Shown in pieces: positions 18,536 through 27,440 of a stretch of 64,000 bases of DNA (within the stretch, counting starts at the first letter, position 1; every line of letters begins with the position of its first letter). The DNA is taken from the NCBI GenBank assembly GCA_963798505.1, contig CAWCTX010000018.1, positions 186,001 through 250,000 of the forward strand, given 5' to 3'. The translations under genes were made by a program, and so were the position numbers. The DNA comes from CAVWSM01 sp963798505 (GTDB taxonomy: Bacteria > Actinomycetota > Actinomycetes > Jiangellales > Jiangellaceae). The notes below the pieces were generated by a model that saw nothing but the letters and a program-made list of their open reading frames with translations, had not been told where the DNA came from and made no database searches.

Positions 18536-19702
18536 TCAGCGCCGCAGAACGTCCTCGTAGACCGCCAGCACTCGACCGGCGAGCTGGGACCAGTCATAGC
18601 CAGCCGCGACCGTGCGCCCGGACGCGGCAAGCCGCGCAGCCAACCCCGGGTCACCGAGCACCCGGTCCAGCGCGTCCGCCAACTCGACGGGTGACTGCGG
18701 ACGCACGAGCAGGCCGCTCAGCCCGTCCGTGACCAGGCTCGGGATGCCACCGGCTCGCGTGGCGACGACGGGCAGCCCGGCCTGCATCGCCTCGATGACG
18801 GCGGTGCCCAGCTCCTCATACAGCGACGGCAGCACGAAGACGTCACTGGCCGCCAGCAGCGCGGGCACCTGATCACGCGTGACCGCGCCCACCAGGTGCA
18901 CCCGCCCGCGCACGCCAAGCCGGTCGATCTCGGCCTCGACCTCACCGCGCAGCGGCCCATCGCCGACGATGACGACCTGCCCCTCCGACCGCAGGTGCGG
19001 CACGGCGCGCACGAGGCTCAGCGGATCCTTCTGGTCGTGCAGCCGCGCGACGCAGATGATCCGCGGGTGCTTGACGTCCGGGAGTGGGTCGCCTTCGCGC
19101 GGCGCGTACGCCGCCGGCTCGACTCCCGACGGGATGACGGCCACGTGCTCGACGCCCACCCCCCGCAGGATCTCCGCGAGCCGCGGCGTGAGCGCGATGA
19201 CTGCATCCGCCCGGCTCGACACCTTCCGCTCGATGGCCCCGCCGAGGTGCTTGAGCACGTACGACCGCGCATCGGTGACCGCGAGCGTGTGCGCAACGCT
19301 CGTGTGCACCGTGACGACGAGCCGGGCACCGCCGGCGATACGTTGCGCCGCAACGGCCAGCGGCAGGACGGCGAGATCCTCACCAAGATGCGCGTGTACG
19401 AGGTCGACGCCGCGCGCCAGCCCGGGCAGCCGCGCCGCGGCGGCGGCACCGTACCCCTGGCGCAGCCATGGCACCGGCAGCCCGACGCGGTGCACCACCG
19501 ACCGAGCACCGACGTGACGCCGCGTCGGCGCGCCGGGCGGGCGCGTGGTCAGCACCGTCTGCGCGACGCCCATGGCATCGAGGGCTCGGGTGAGCGAGGC
19601 GGCGTGCGACTGCATGCCTCCCACGGGGTCGAACGACACTCCGCGGCCCGTCAAGGTATCGGCGGGGACCTCGTAGACGGAGCAGAGCCGCAGGACTCGC
19701 AT
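18536..19702 (-). CDS. GT4-family glycosyltransferase
   Basis: An intact 388-residue GT-B fold glycosyltransferase, retaining type. Visible: the N-terminal GGMQSHAASLTRAL acceptor-side loop, VDLVHAHLGEDLAVLPL, VIPSGVEPAAYAP, and the C-terminal sugar-nucleotide site SLYEELGTAVIEAMQAGLPV with the EX7E arrangement. Sugar donor and acceptor are unknown; no polysaccharide cluster surrounds it. It may serve glycolipid, glycan or small-molecule glycosylation. Upstream lie a small membrane protein and an M15 peptidase on the same strand. Confidence 0.88.
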   Translation of the reverse strand: MRVLRLCSVYEVPADTLTGRGVSFDPVGGMQSHAASLTRALDAMGVAQTVLTTRPPGAPTRRHVGARSVVHRVGLPVPWLRQGYGAAAAARLPGLARGVDLVHAHLGEDLAVLPLAVAAQRIAGGARLVVTVHTSVAHTLAVTDARSYVLKHLGGAIERKVSSRADAVIALTPRLAEILRGVGVEHVAVIPSGVEPAAYAPREGDPLPDVKHPRIICVARLHDQKDPLSLVRAVPHLRSEGQVVIVGDGPLRGEVEAEIDRLGVRGRVHLVGAVTRDQVPALLAASDVFVLPSLYEELGTAVIEAMQAGLPVVATRAGGIPSLVTDGLSGLLVRPQSPVELADALDRVLGDPGLAARLAASGRTVAAGYDWSQLAGRVLAVYEDVLRR

Positions 19703-19758
19703 CGACGACCTCCGATGGCTGGCGCGACAGCGTGCAGCCGGACACTAGCGGTGCCGTG

Positions 19759-19929
19759 TTAACTGCGGCCGAGCCGCCGATCGTCGCGCAGCTCGAGCTC
19801 ACCCAACGCGAGCGCGTCTTCGAGGTCCATCGAATCGGGAGTGCGCCGGACATCGCGCCACGTCAAGTACAGGTGCTCGATGGCAATCAGCACCAGCACG
19901 ATCGCGAACATCCCAGCGAGCCAGCTCAT
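19759..19929 (-). CDS. Small single-pass membrane protein
   Basis: A 56-residue protein starting at ATG 19929. One N-terminal membrane helix (WLAGMFAIVLVLIAIEHLYL) is followed by a charged tail rich in Asp, Glu and Arg (MDLEDALALGELELRDDRR). Unknown function; the coding pattern and clean membrane helix support a real gene. It lies between the M15 peptidase gene and the glycosyltransferase gene on the same strand. Confidence 0.55.
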   Translation of the reverse strand: MSWLAGMFAIVLVLIAIEHLYLTWRDVRRTPDSMDLEDALALGELELRDDRRLGRS

Positions 19930-19976
19930 GGCGTCCTCTGGTCCACGGTAGGCGCATCCGCCGCCCATGGCCAGCG

Positions 19977-20884
19977 TCAGCGGCCCGTTTCCGAGAAGTG
20001 CTGATAGTCCTTCAGGGACCGGAACCGCCCGCCCCAGGACCAGCCGATGTCCGCGAACGCCGTGTCGACGACGTCGCCCGGCTGGATCATCCCGGGCCGC
20101 ATCGACGGAGCGGTCGAGGTAGGCACTGGCGAGCTCGGGCAGCACGAGATCACCGCGCTGGTACGGGTTGTGGAACGGGTTGATGTCGATCGCCAGGCCG
20201 TAGGCATGCGCCGACCATTGCGTCGACTGCCGTGTGGCCCGGCAGACGAACCCGGCCGTGATGTTGCCGTCGCCGGTCGGCGGCGCCTGGACGTCACCGG
20301 TGTTGATGAGGCGCATCTCCTCGATCGGGAACTGTGCAGCGAACAGCTTCCCGAACACACCCACGACATCCTCGGCGACGTCCCGGTGCACGATGATCTC
20401 GCCGGTGTGCGGCCGACCGTCGAACCCCCAGAAGCCGACGTTCAGGTAGCGCAGCTCGTCAAGGGTGACCGGGCACTGCTCGGTCCAGGTGTTGCCCATC
20501 CGGTCACGCGTCGCCTGGTCGATCGGGTGGATCTCCGAGTGGTACGCGCCGTCGGCCGGCGGTGGCAGGTGGTCGACGGTGGGCAGGCGCCGGTCGACCA
20601 GTTCCGGTGGCGTCGGGAGGGTCTGGCCGAATCCGTCCGGGCGCAGCGGCAGCGGTGTCGCGCCCACTTGCCAGGACGGTGTCGGAGTGGGTGTGGGCGT
20701 GGGTGTCGGCGGCGGGGAAGGTTGTCGTCGGTACGGGGCTGGACTCGCTCGGCGTGCTCGCACTCGGTGTGCCCGTGCCCGACGGCTCAGCGGCCGCAGG
20801 GTCGTCGTTATCGCCTCCGCACCCACCGGTCGCGAGGACACCGGCCAGCGCCGCGACGAGGACCGCTGGCAGCCGGCGGGACAT
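19977..20884 (-). CDS. M15-family D-alanyl-D-alanine carboxypeptidase-like lipoprotein (frame-shifted)
   Basis: A secreted, probably lipid-anchored peptidase of the VanY/M15 group acting on peptidoglycan or a similar substrate. The N-terminus is a lipoprotein signal (RRLPAVLVAALAGVLATGGC) with the lipobox cysteine at residue 22. A Ser/Thr/Pro-rich linker with a Pro-Thr repeat follows. The core reads RLINTGDVQAPPTGDGN and the metal site SAHAYGLAIDINPFHNPY (SxHxxGxAxD type), then the C-terminal DIGWSWGGRF. Frame changes occur near 20715, inside the GT-rich repeat that encodes the linker, and near 20110. Divergent from soxR. Confidence 0.8.
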
Positions 20885-20907
20885 ACCTGCAGCGTCTCAC
20901 GTCGACA

Positions 20908-20929
20908 GACCTCAACTAATGTTCAGGTC
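20908..20929. promoter_or_regulatory. Putative SoxR box upstream of soxR
   Basis: A dyad reading GACCTCAAC, TAAT, GTTCAGGTC. The inner 18 bases (20910-20927, CCTCAACTAATGTTCAGG) match the known SoxR operator pattern of enterobacteria and actinobacteria, with an 18-bp symmetric core ending in CCT and AGG. It lies 18 bases before the soxR start and 23 bases before the divergent M15 lipoprotein start. Autoregulation of soxR or control of the divergent gene would fit. This is inferred from the motif only. Confidence 0.7.
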
Positions 20930-20947
20930 GGGGGCTATGCTGGGGCG

Positions 20948-21402
20948 ATGGCCGAGCTACCCCACGAGCTGACCGTCGGCGAGCTGTCCCGACGCAGCGG
21001 CGTCGCCGTGTCGGCCCTGCACTTCTACGAGTCCAAGGGCCTCATCGCCAGCCGCCGCACGAGCGGCAACCAGCGGCGCTACGCCAGGGACACGCTGCGG
21101 CGGGTCGCGTTCATCCGCGTCTCCCAGCGGGTGGGAATCCCGCTCGCCTCGATCGGCGAGGCCCTGGCAGTCGCTGCCCGACGGCCGCACCCCGACCCGT
21201 GCCGATTGGGCGCGGCTCTCGCAGCTGTGGCGGACCGAGCTCGACAACCGGCTGCACTGCCCTGCAAAGGCTGCGCGACGACCTCACGAGCTGCATCGGC
21301 TGCGGGTGTCTCTCGCTGAGCACGTGCAAGCTCTCCAACCCTGGCGACGTCATGGGCGAGCAGGGAACGGGCCCGCAGATCCTGCTGCGCGGCATCTCCT
21401 GA
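20948..21402 (+). CDS. soxR: SoxR, MerR-family redox-sensing regulator (frame-shifted)
   Basis: A MerR-type activator that senses redox-cycling compounds through a [2Fe-2S] cluster. The N-terminal helix-turn-helix is LTVGELSRRSGVAVSALHFY followed by ESKGLIASRRTSGNQRRY. The C-terminal cluster motif CIGCGCLSLSTC has the four cysteines in the SoxR arrangement. The two parts are in different frames; the change is near 21180-21200. About 150 residues, normal for SoxR. In actinobacteria SoxR responds to self-made or foreign redox-active metabolites rather than regulating soxS. A candidate SoxR box lies just upstream. Confidence 0.9.
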
Positions 21403-21443
21403 GCGGTAAGGGATAGCGTGAGGGATCGGGCACCGGAGGCGCG

Positions 21444-23698
21444 ATGCGAAGGCACGGGCAGCGGGAGAAGCGGATCGATCCGGCCAACTGGGTCGGGCTG
21501 AAGCCGTTCGGCATCGGCGAGGGCAGGCCCAACAACTACCGCGAGATCACCAAGGCCCTGCGGGAAAACCGCGACCAGCTGCCCTACGCGATGCGCATCC
21601 TCCGCGACGGCACCTGCGACGGCTGCGCCCTCGGCACCGTCGGCGTGCGCGACTGGACCATGGACGAGATCCACCTGTGCAACGTCCGGCTCCGGCTGCT
21701 TCGCCTCAACACGATGCCGGCACTCGATCCCGGTCCGCTGGCCGACGTCTCCGCACTGTCCGGATGCGTAGTGCCGAACTGCGGGCGCTGGGCCGCCTCC
21801 CGCATCCCCTCGTACGCCGCCGCGGCGAGCCCGGTTTCACCCGCATCGGCTGGGACGAGGCGCTGGACTTGACCGCCGAGCGGCTCGCCGCCGCGGCGCC
21901 CGACCGGTTCGGTGCCTACCTGACGAGCCGCGGGATGCCCAACGAGAACTATTTCGCGGTGCAGAAGGCCGTACGCGCCCTGGGCAGCAACTCCGTCGAC
22001 AACGCTGCGCGCATCTGCCACTCCCCGAGCACCGTGGCACTCAAGGAGACGCTCGGCGTGGCCGCCACCACCTGCTCGTACGTCGACTGGATCGGCAGCG
22101 ACCTGATCGTGTTCATCGGCTCCAACGTGGCGGCCAACCAGCCGGTGGCGATGAAGTACCTCTACCACGCCAAGAAGGCGGGCACTCGGGTTGTGGTCGT
22201 CAACACCTACCGTGAGCCGGGGATGGAGAACTACTGGGTGCCGTCCAACGTCGAGAGCGCGGTCTTCGGCACAAAGATCGCTGACCGGTTCTTCCTCATC
22301 AACGTCGGCGGCGACATCGCCTTCATCAACGGCGTGCTCAAGATGATGATCGAGCAGGGCTGGGTGGACCGGTCGTTCGTCGAAGGCTTCACGACGGGCT
22401 ACGACGCGATGGTGGCGGGGCTCGAGGGCCAGTCGTGGTCCGACCTGGAGGCGGTGTCGGGCGCGTCCCGCGCCGAGATGCGCACGCTGGCGGCGATGCT
22501 GCGCGACGCCAAGACCGCGGTCTTCGTCTGGAGCATGGGCGTCACCCAGCACAAGTTCGGCGAGGACAACGTGCGCTCGATCGTCAACCTGGCGCTTACC
22601 AAGGGCTTCGTCGGACGCGACCGCAGCGGCCTGATGCCGATCCGCGGGCACTCCGGCGTGCAGGGCGGAGCCGAGATGGGCGCCTATGCCACGGCGCTGC
22701 CGGGCGGGCTGCCGGTGACCGATGACAACGCACGACGGCTGTCCGAGCTCTGGGGGTTCGACGTCCCGAGCGGCCGGGGCCGCACCGCGTCGGAGATGAT
22801 CGCCGCCGGGCACGACGGCGACCTCGACGTGATGGTGAGCGCCGGCGGCAACTTCCTCGAGGTGCTGCCCGACCCGGCCTACACAAGGGCGGCCCTGTCA
22901 CGCATCCCGCTGCGGGTGCACATCGACATCTGCCTGTCCAGCCAGATGCTCGTCGAGCCCGCCGACACCGTTCTCGTGCTCCCCGCCGAGACGAGGTACG
23001 AGATGGTCGGCGGCATCACCGAGACCTCCACCGAGCGACGGGTCATCTTCAGCCCGGAGATCCCCGGGCCGCGCATCGCCGAGGCGTGGCCGGAGTGGCG
23101 GATCTTCGGCGAGCTCGCCGCGCGCGCGAGGCCGGCGGTCGGCGATGCGGTGCGCTATTCCGGCACTCCCGAGATCCGCGCCGACATCGCCCGCACGATC
23201 CCGACGTACGCGCCGATCCGGCACCTCTCCGCCAAGGGCGACCAGTTCCAGTACGGCGGACCGCATCTGTGCCAGGGCTGGCGGTTCCCGACCGAGGACG
23301 GCCGGGCGCGGTTCAGCACCGTCAGCCCGCCGCCTGCGCGGCGCGCGGACGGCACGTTCCTGGTCGCCACCCGGCGCGGCAAACAGTTCAACAGCATGGT
23401 GTTCGAGCACCACGACGCGCTGACCGGCGCCGAGCGCGAAGCCGTACTCATGAACCGCATCGACGCTGACCGGCTCGGTCTCGACCACGGCGACGCCGTG
23501 CTGCTGGCGAGCCCGTTCGGCAAGCTCGCCGGCCGCGTCCACATCGCGCCGGTCACGCCCGGCAACCTCCAGGTGCACTGGCCGGAGGGTGAGGGGCTCA
23601 TCGACCGTACGGCGCGGTCGCCGCAGGCCGACATCCCCGACTACAACGCGGTGGTCACGGTGACCAAGGCGGACAACCTCGCCGGCACGGAGGTGTGA
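21444..23698 (+). CDS. FdhF/YdeP-type molybdopterin oxidoreductase (frame-shifted)
   Basis: A molybdenum enzyme of the formate dehydrogenase-H alpha-like group, YdeP subfamily. Its reaction is unknown; E. coli YdeP is linked to acid resistance. Visible: DPANWVGLKPFGIGEGRP and RDGTCDGCALGT at the N-terminus, a catalytic-domain body (SNVAANQPVAMKYLYHAKKA, MPIRGHSGVQGGAEMG), and a C-terminal molybdopterin-binding domain (RRGKQFNSMVFEHHDAL, MNRIDADRLGLDHGD). The N-terminal four-cysteine iron-sulfur motif of true formate dehydrogenases is absent. One frame change near 21760. About 750 residues. fdhD follows after 3 bases, supporting a molybdenum-cofactor enzyme matured by FdhD. Confidence 0.87.
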
Positions 23699-23701
23699 CG
23701 C

Positions 23702-24598
23702 ATGCGCGGACGACCAGGCCCCACGACCCGGACCGGCGTGCGGGCCTACGCGGGCGGCAGCCTCTCCCGCCGGCAGGACAGCGTCGCCACCGAGGAGCCG
23801 CTCGAGATGCGGATCAAGGCCGGTGGCCTGACGAGCACCGTGGCCGTCACCATGCGCACACCTGGGCATGACTTCGAGCTCGTGGCCGGCTTCTTGCACT
23901 CCGAGGGCGTCCTGGGTCCGAACCAACCGCCCGCGTCGATCGCGTACTGCACGGACCCCGATGTCGACGGAGACCAGCGCTACAACATCGTGACGGCGAC
24001 ACTGCCCGGCCAGATGCTGCCGGTGCTGCCTGGGCTGGATCGGCACTTCGCCATGACCAGCGCATGCGGCGTGTGCGGCAAGGCGAGCCTCGACGCCCTG
24101 CGCCTGCGCGGCGTCGACCCGCTGCCTCCCGACGACGTACGACTTGACGTACGCCGGCTCTACGCGCTGCCGGACGCCCTGCAGGAAGCGCAGAGCGTGT
24201 TCAGCGCCACCGGAGGGCTGCACGCCGCGGGGCTGTTCACGACTGACGGGTCGGTGGTCTGCGTGCGCGAGGACGTCGGACGGCACAATGCGGTCGACAA
24301 GGTCATCGGCTGGGCACTCGCGGGCGGGCGGCTCCCGCTCTCCCAGCACGTGCTCATGGTCAGCGGCCGGTCGAGCTTCGAGATCGTGCAGAAGGCCATC
24401 GTCGCCCGCATCCCGGTCGTGTGCGCCGTGTCCGCACCGTCCAGCCTGGCCATCGACCTCGCCCAGGAGTTCGGAGTGACGCTCGTCGGGTTCCTGCGTG
24501 GAGAGCGGCTCAACGTCTATGCCGGGGAGCAGCGCGTCGTCGCTACTCCTGACGAGGCGGCGCTGGCCACCTACGATCGAGGTACGGGGCTTCGCTGA
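23702..24598 (+). CDS. fdhD: Formate dehydrogenase accessory sulfurtransferase FdhD
   Basis: FdhD carries sulfur from a cysteine desulfurase to the molybdenum cofactor of formate dehydrogenase-like enzymes. The intact 298-residue protein has the catalytic loop SACGVCGK with two cysteines, the N-terminal EEPLEMRI segment, FELVAGFLHSEG and the C-terminal signature REDVGRHNAVDKVIG, then VSGRSSFEIVQKA. It starts 3 bases after the YdeP-type gene and is surely co-transcribed with it, so that enzyme is the likely client. Confidence 0.95.
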   Translation: MRGRPGPTTRTGVRAYAGGSLSRRQDSVATEEPLEMRIKAGGLTSTVAVTMRTPGHDFELVAGFLHSEGVLGPNQPPASIAYCTDPDVDGDQRYNIVTATLPGQMLPVLPGLDRHFAMTSACGVCGKASLDALRLRGVDPLPPDDVRLDVRRLYALPDALQEAQSVFSATGGLHAAGLFTTDGSVVCVREDVGRHNAVDKVIGWALAGGRLPLSQHVLMVSGRSSFEIVQKAIVARIPVVCAVSAPSSLAIDLAQEFGVTLVGFLRGERLNVYAGEQRVVATPDEAALATYDRGTGLR

Positions 24599-24611
24599 CA
24601 GGGAGGTCAGC

Positions 24612-25460
24612 ATGGAGGTTCTGATCGGCGTACTGTCCTTGATCGGCGCGGCCGGAGTCGTCGGGTTGGCCGCGAGCGCACGCGTCATCAAGCAGTTCGA
24701 GCGAGGCGTGGTGTTCCGGCTCGGACGCGTCCAGGAGCCGCCGCGGCCCCCCGGCCTGACGTGGATCGTCCCGGGCGTCGACCACCTGAAGAAGGTCAAC
24801 ATGCAGATCATCACGATGCCCGTTCCGGCTCAGGAGGGCATCACGCGCGACAACGTCACTGTGCGGGTCGACGCTGTCGCCTATTACCGCGTCCACGACC
24901 CCGTACAGGCGACAGTCGAGGTCCAGGACTACGAGCTTGCGATGTCACAGGTGGCGCAGACGTCGCTGCGGTCGATCATCGGCAAGAGCGAGCTCGACGA
25001 CCTGCTCAGCAACCGAGACACGCTCAACCAGGGTCTCGCGCTCATGCTCGACAGCCCAGCGGTGGGCTGGGGCATCGAGATCGACCGGGTCGAGATCAAG
25101 GACGTCGCGTTGCCGGAGTCGATGAAGCGGTCGATGTCACGGCAGGCCGAGGCAGAGCGCGAGCGCCGGTCGCGGATCATCACGGCCGACGGCGAGTTCC
25201 AGGCATCCCAGAAGCTGGCGTCTGCGGCGACGGTCATGGCCGACACGCCGGCGGCGCTGCAGCTGCGTCTGCTGCAGACCATCGTGGAGGTGGCCGCGGA
25301 GAAGAACTCGACGGTGGTGCTGCCGTTCCCGGTGGAGCTGCTGCGGTTCCTCGACTCGGCGTCCGACAAGCTCAAGCTTGACGCGACCTCCGACAAGCTC
25401 AAGGCGGAAGAGCCTCGAGCATTGCCGAAAGAGTCTCCGAGCATCCCGCAGCAACCCTGA
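24612..25460 (+). CDS. SPFH/band 7 (stomatin-like) membrane protein
   Basis: A 282-residue stomatin/prohibitin-type protein. A single N-terminal membrane helix (LIGVLSLIGAAGVVGLAASA) leads into a band 7 domain: VIKQFERGVVFRLGRV, GLTWIVPGVDHLKKV, NVTVRVDAVAYYRV, and a coiled-coil portion AEAERERRSRIITADGEFQA. Proteins of this group form oligomeric rings that organise membrane microdomains or control proteases. A partner NfeD-type protease, common elsewhere, is not seen here. Start ATG 24612 behind GGGAGG. The 3' end overlaps that of the convergent sirtuin gene by 62 bases. Confidence 0.9.
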   Translation: MEVLIGVLSLIGAAGVVGLAASARVIKQFERGVVFRLGRVQEPPRPPGLTWIVPGVDHLKKVNMQIITMPVPAQEGITRDNVTVRVDAVAYYRVHDPVQATVEVQDYELAMSQVAQTSLRSIIGKSELDDLLSNRDTLNQGLALMLDSPAVGWGIEIDRVEIKDVALPESMKRSMSRQAEAERERRSRIITADGEFQASQKLASAATVMADTPAALQLRLLQTIVEVAAEKNSTVVLPFPVELLRFLDSASDKLKLDATSDKLKAEEPRALPKESPSIPQQP

Positions 25461-26284
25461 CGGACGCCAACGGATCGCCACGGGTGGCACCTCGGTTGAC
25501 GATCACGATGGGGATACCCCGGCGATGCGCATGCCGGACGAACCGCAAGCCTGACATCACCGTCAGCGATGACCCGGCGACGAGAAGCGCCTCCGATGCG
25601 TCGACAAGCGCGTAGGACTGTGCCACGCGCGGCTTCGGCACGTTCTCGCCGAAGAAGACGACGTCCGGCTTGAGGGCTCCCCCGCAGACAAGACAGTCTG
25701 CGATGACGAACGAGTCGAAGCGACCCTCCAGCACGGCGTCGCCGTCCGGCGCGATCGCCACGTCTTGGTCGGCGAACCCTGGGTTGAGGACGTCCAGCCT
25801 GCGGTGCAGCCCGTCGCGGGCCGAGCGGTCGCCGCAGCTGAGGCAGACCACGTCGGCGATGCGGCCATGCAGGTCGATGACTGCTTTGCTGCCTGCCGGC
25901 CTCGTGCAGACCGTCGACGTTCTGGGTGATGAGGCCGGTCACGGCACCGGCGTCCTCGAGCCGTGCCAGGGCGCGATGGCCCGCGTTGGGCTGGGCGCCT
26001 TCCATGTGTCGCCACCCGACGTGGCTGCGGGCCCAGTAACGCCGCCGGGCGGCTTCGCCGGAACAGAATTCGCCGTACGTCATGGGAGTGCGCGGCGGCG
26101 AGTCGGGGCCACGGTAGTCGGGGATGCCCGAGTCGGTGCTCAAGCCGGCTCCCGTCAAGGCGACGACGCGGCGGCCGCGAAGCAGCTCGACGGCCCGCGT
26201 CACCTCCCCACCGACACGGAAGGCTCCCCCGCGATCGATAGGTTCGACGCTGGGTGTCGTTGCGTCGGAAGGATCCGCGGTCAC
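25399..26284 (-). CDS. Sir2-type NAD-dependent protein deacetylase (frame-shifted)
   Basis: A sirtuin that removes acyl groups from lysine using NAD. Visible: the NAD site VALTGAGLSTDSGIPDYRGP, GLITQNVDGLHEAG, then in another frame VCLSCGDRSARDGL and DCLVCGGALKPDVVFFGENV. These provide the four zinc cysteines (CxxC twice) and the NVP-type helix. The frame change near 25890 falls just at the catalytic histidine region. I choose GTG 26284 as start because it overlaps the lipoate ligase stop by four bases (GTGA). About 295 residues, normal. Linkage with a lipoate ligase suggests a joint role in lysine modification, but this is inference. Confidence 0.87.
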
Positions 26285-27330
26285 GGGATGCGGTGCAGCC
26301 ATCCGTCGGTGCCGAACTTCGTGTCGACGAGCTCCTTCGCCCGCGACAGCTCGTCGGTGGTGAGGGAGCCCTCGGTGAGGCCGTGCCTCGTACGGAACGT
26401 CGTGATCATCCGCTCGATGACTGCCTCTCGGGGGAGGCCGGTCTGGCTGCGCAGCGGGTCGACCCGCTTCGCAGCGCTCGCGTGGCCCTTGTCGGAGAGC
26501 TTCTCCCGGCCGATGCGCAGCACCTCCAGCATCTTGGTCGCGTCGATGTCGTACGCCATCGTCACATGATGCAGCGCAGCGCCGGCAGCGAAGCGCTTCT
26601 GCGCCGCGCCGCCGATCTTGCCGCCGGACGAGGTGATGTCGTTGAGCGGCTGGTACCACGCGTCGATGCCGAGGCTCTGGAGGGCGCCGAGCACCCAGTC
26701 GTCGAGGAAGGGGTAGGACTCGGCGTAGGACAGGCCCTGCACGAGCGAGTCCGGCGTGGAGATCGAGTAGGTGATCGTGTTGCCCGGCTCGATGAACATC
26801 GCCCCACCGCCACTGATCCGCCGTACGACCTGGATGCCGTGACGCTCGGCGGCCGCGCCGTCGACTTCGTTGCGCACCGACTGGAAGCTTCCGATGACGA
26901 CGGCCGGCGCGGCCCACTCCCAGATGCGCAGCGTGGGCTTGCGGCGCCCGGCGGCGACCTCCTCGGTGAGCACCTGGTCGAGCGCCATGTGCAGGAGCGG
27001 CTCCTGCGGCTCGACGTGCACCAGCTCCCACTCGAGGTCGCGCCACTCCGTCGCCCGGGTCAGCGCCCTGCGCACCGCAAGAGCCACCGCCTCAGGCGTG
27101 AACCCGACGAGCACGGCATCGCCGGGAAGCGCACGCCGCGTGGCCACGGCGATCTCCTCCGCTGACGCACCGACCGGCAGCCCGGTGAGGGCCTCGTTGA
27201 TCGCGTCGAGCGCCTCGTCGGGCTCGAGGAAGAAGTCGCCGGACAGTCGCACGTCCGTGAGCCGTCCCTCGGCTAACTCCAAGTCGACTCTGACGAGCTT
27301 GCCGCCTGCGACCTTGTACTCACCGTGCAC
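26281..27330 (-). CDS. lplA: Lipoate-protein ligase A family protein
   Basis: A 349-residue ligase that attaches lipoate (or octanoate) to lipoyl domains of enzymes such as pyruvate dehydrogenase and the glycine cleavage system. The catalytic domain shows WAAPAVVIGSFQSVRNEVD, the substrate loop RRISGGGAMF, TITYSISTP, and the lysine motif SSGGKIGGAAQKRF. About 100 residues precede it (KLVRVDLELAEGRLTDVRLS), matching the small accessory domain that is C-terminal or separate in other bacteria. Start GTG 27330. The downstream sirtuin gene is translationally coupled. Divergent from the EamA transporter. Confidence 0.9.
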   Translation of the reverse strand: MHGEYKVAGGKLVRVDLELAEGRLTDVRLSGDFFLEPDEALDAINEALTGLPVGASAEEIAVATRRALPGDAVLVGFTPEAVALAVRRALTRATEWRDLEWELVHVEPQEPLLHMALDQVLTEEVAAGRRKPTLRIWEWAAPAVVIGSFQSVRNEVDGAAAERHGIQVVRRISGGGAMFIEPGNTITYSISTPDSLVQGLSYAESYPFLDDWVLGALQSLGIDAWYQPLNDITSSGGKIGGAAQKRFAAGAALHHVTMAYDIDATKMLEVLRIGREKLSDKGHASAAKRVDPLRSQTGLPREAVIERMITTFRTRHGLTEGSLTTDELSRAKELVDTKFGTDGWLHRIP

Positions 27331-27370
27331 GTGCGCTCCCGACGAAAATGGGGAAGAGACTTGTCACCCC

Positions 27371-27396
27371 GAACACCTAGGCTCTCGTAGGTGTTC
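27371..27396. promoter_or_regulatory. Inverted repeat in the divergent lplA/EamA promoter region
   Basis: A perfect 9-bp inverted repeat, GAACACCTA at 27371-27379 and TAGGTGTTC at 27388-27396, separated by 8 bases. It lies between two divergent start codons (27330 and 27441), so it looks like a regulator-binding site rather than a terminator. No regulator gene lies next to it. Confidence 0.4.
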
Positions 27397-27440
27397 CAGG
27401 GTCAGTCGCGTGCCTGCGGGCCTGACCGCAGGAGGGGTCG

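Noticed and set aside
20685..20715. CRISPR or other array because of short repeated words
   Set aside because: It is a simple GT-rich repeat of a few bases that encodes a Pro-Thr linker; there are no spacers.
22898..24814. Minus-strand open frame of 638 codons
   Set aside because: Opposite to the YdeP-type gene and fdhD, both strongly supported; no recognisable motif.
24929..27046. Single long minus-strand frame that seems to join stomatin antisense, sirtuin and ligase pieces
   Set aside because: It is an accident of GC bias and a frame change; the sirtuin (25399-26284) and ligase (26281-27330) are separate, coupled genes.
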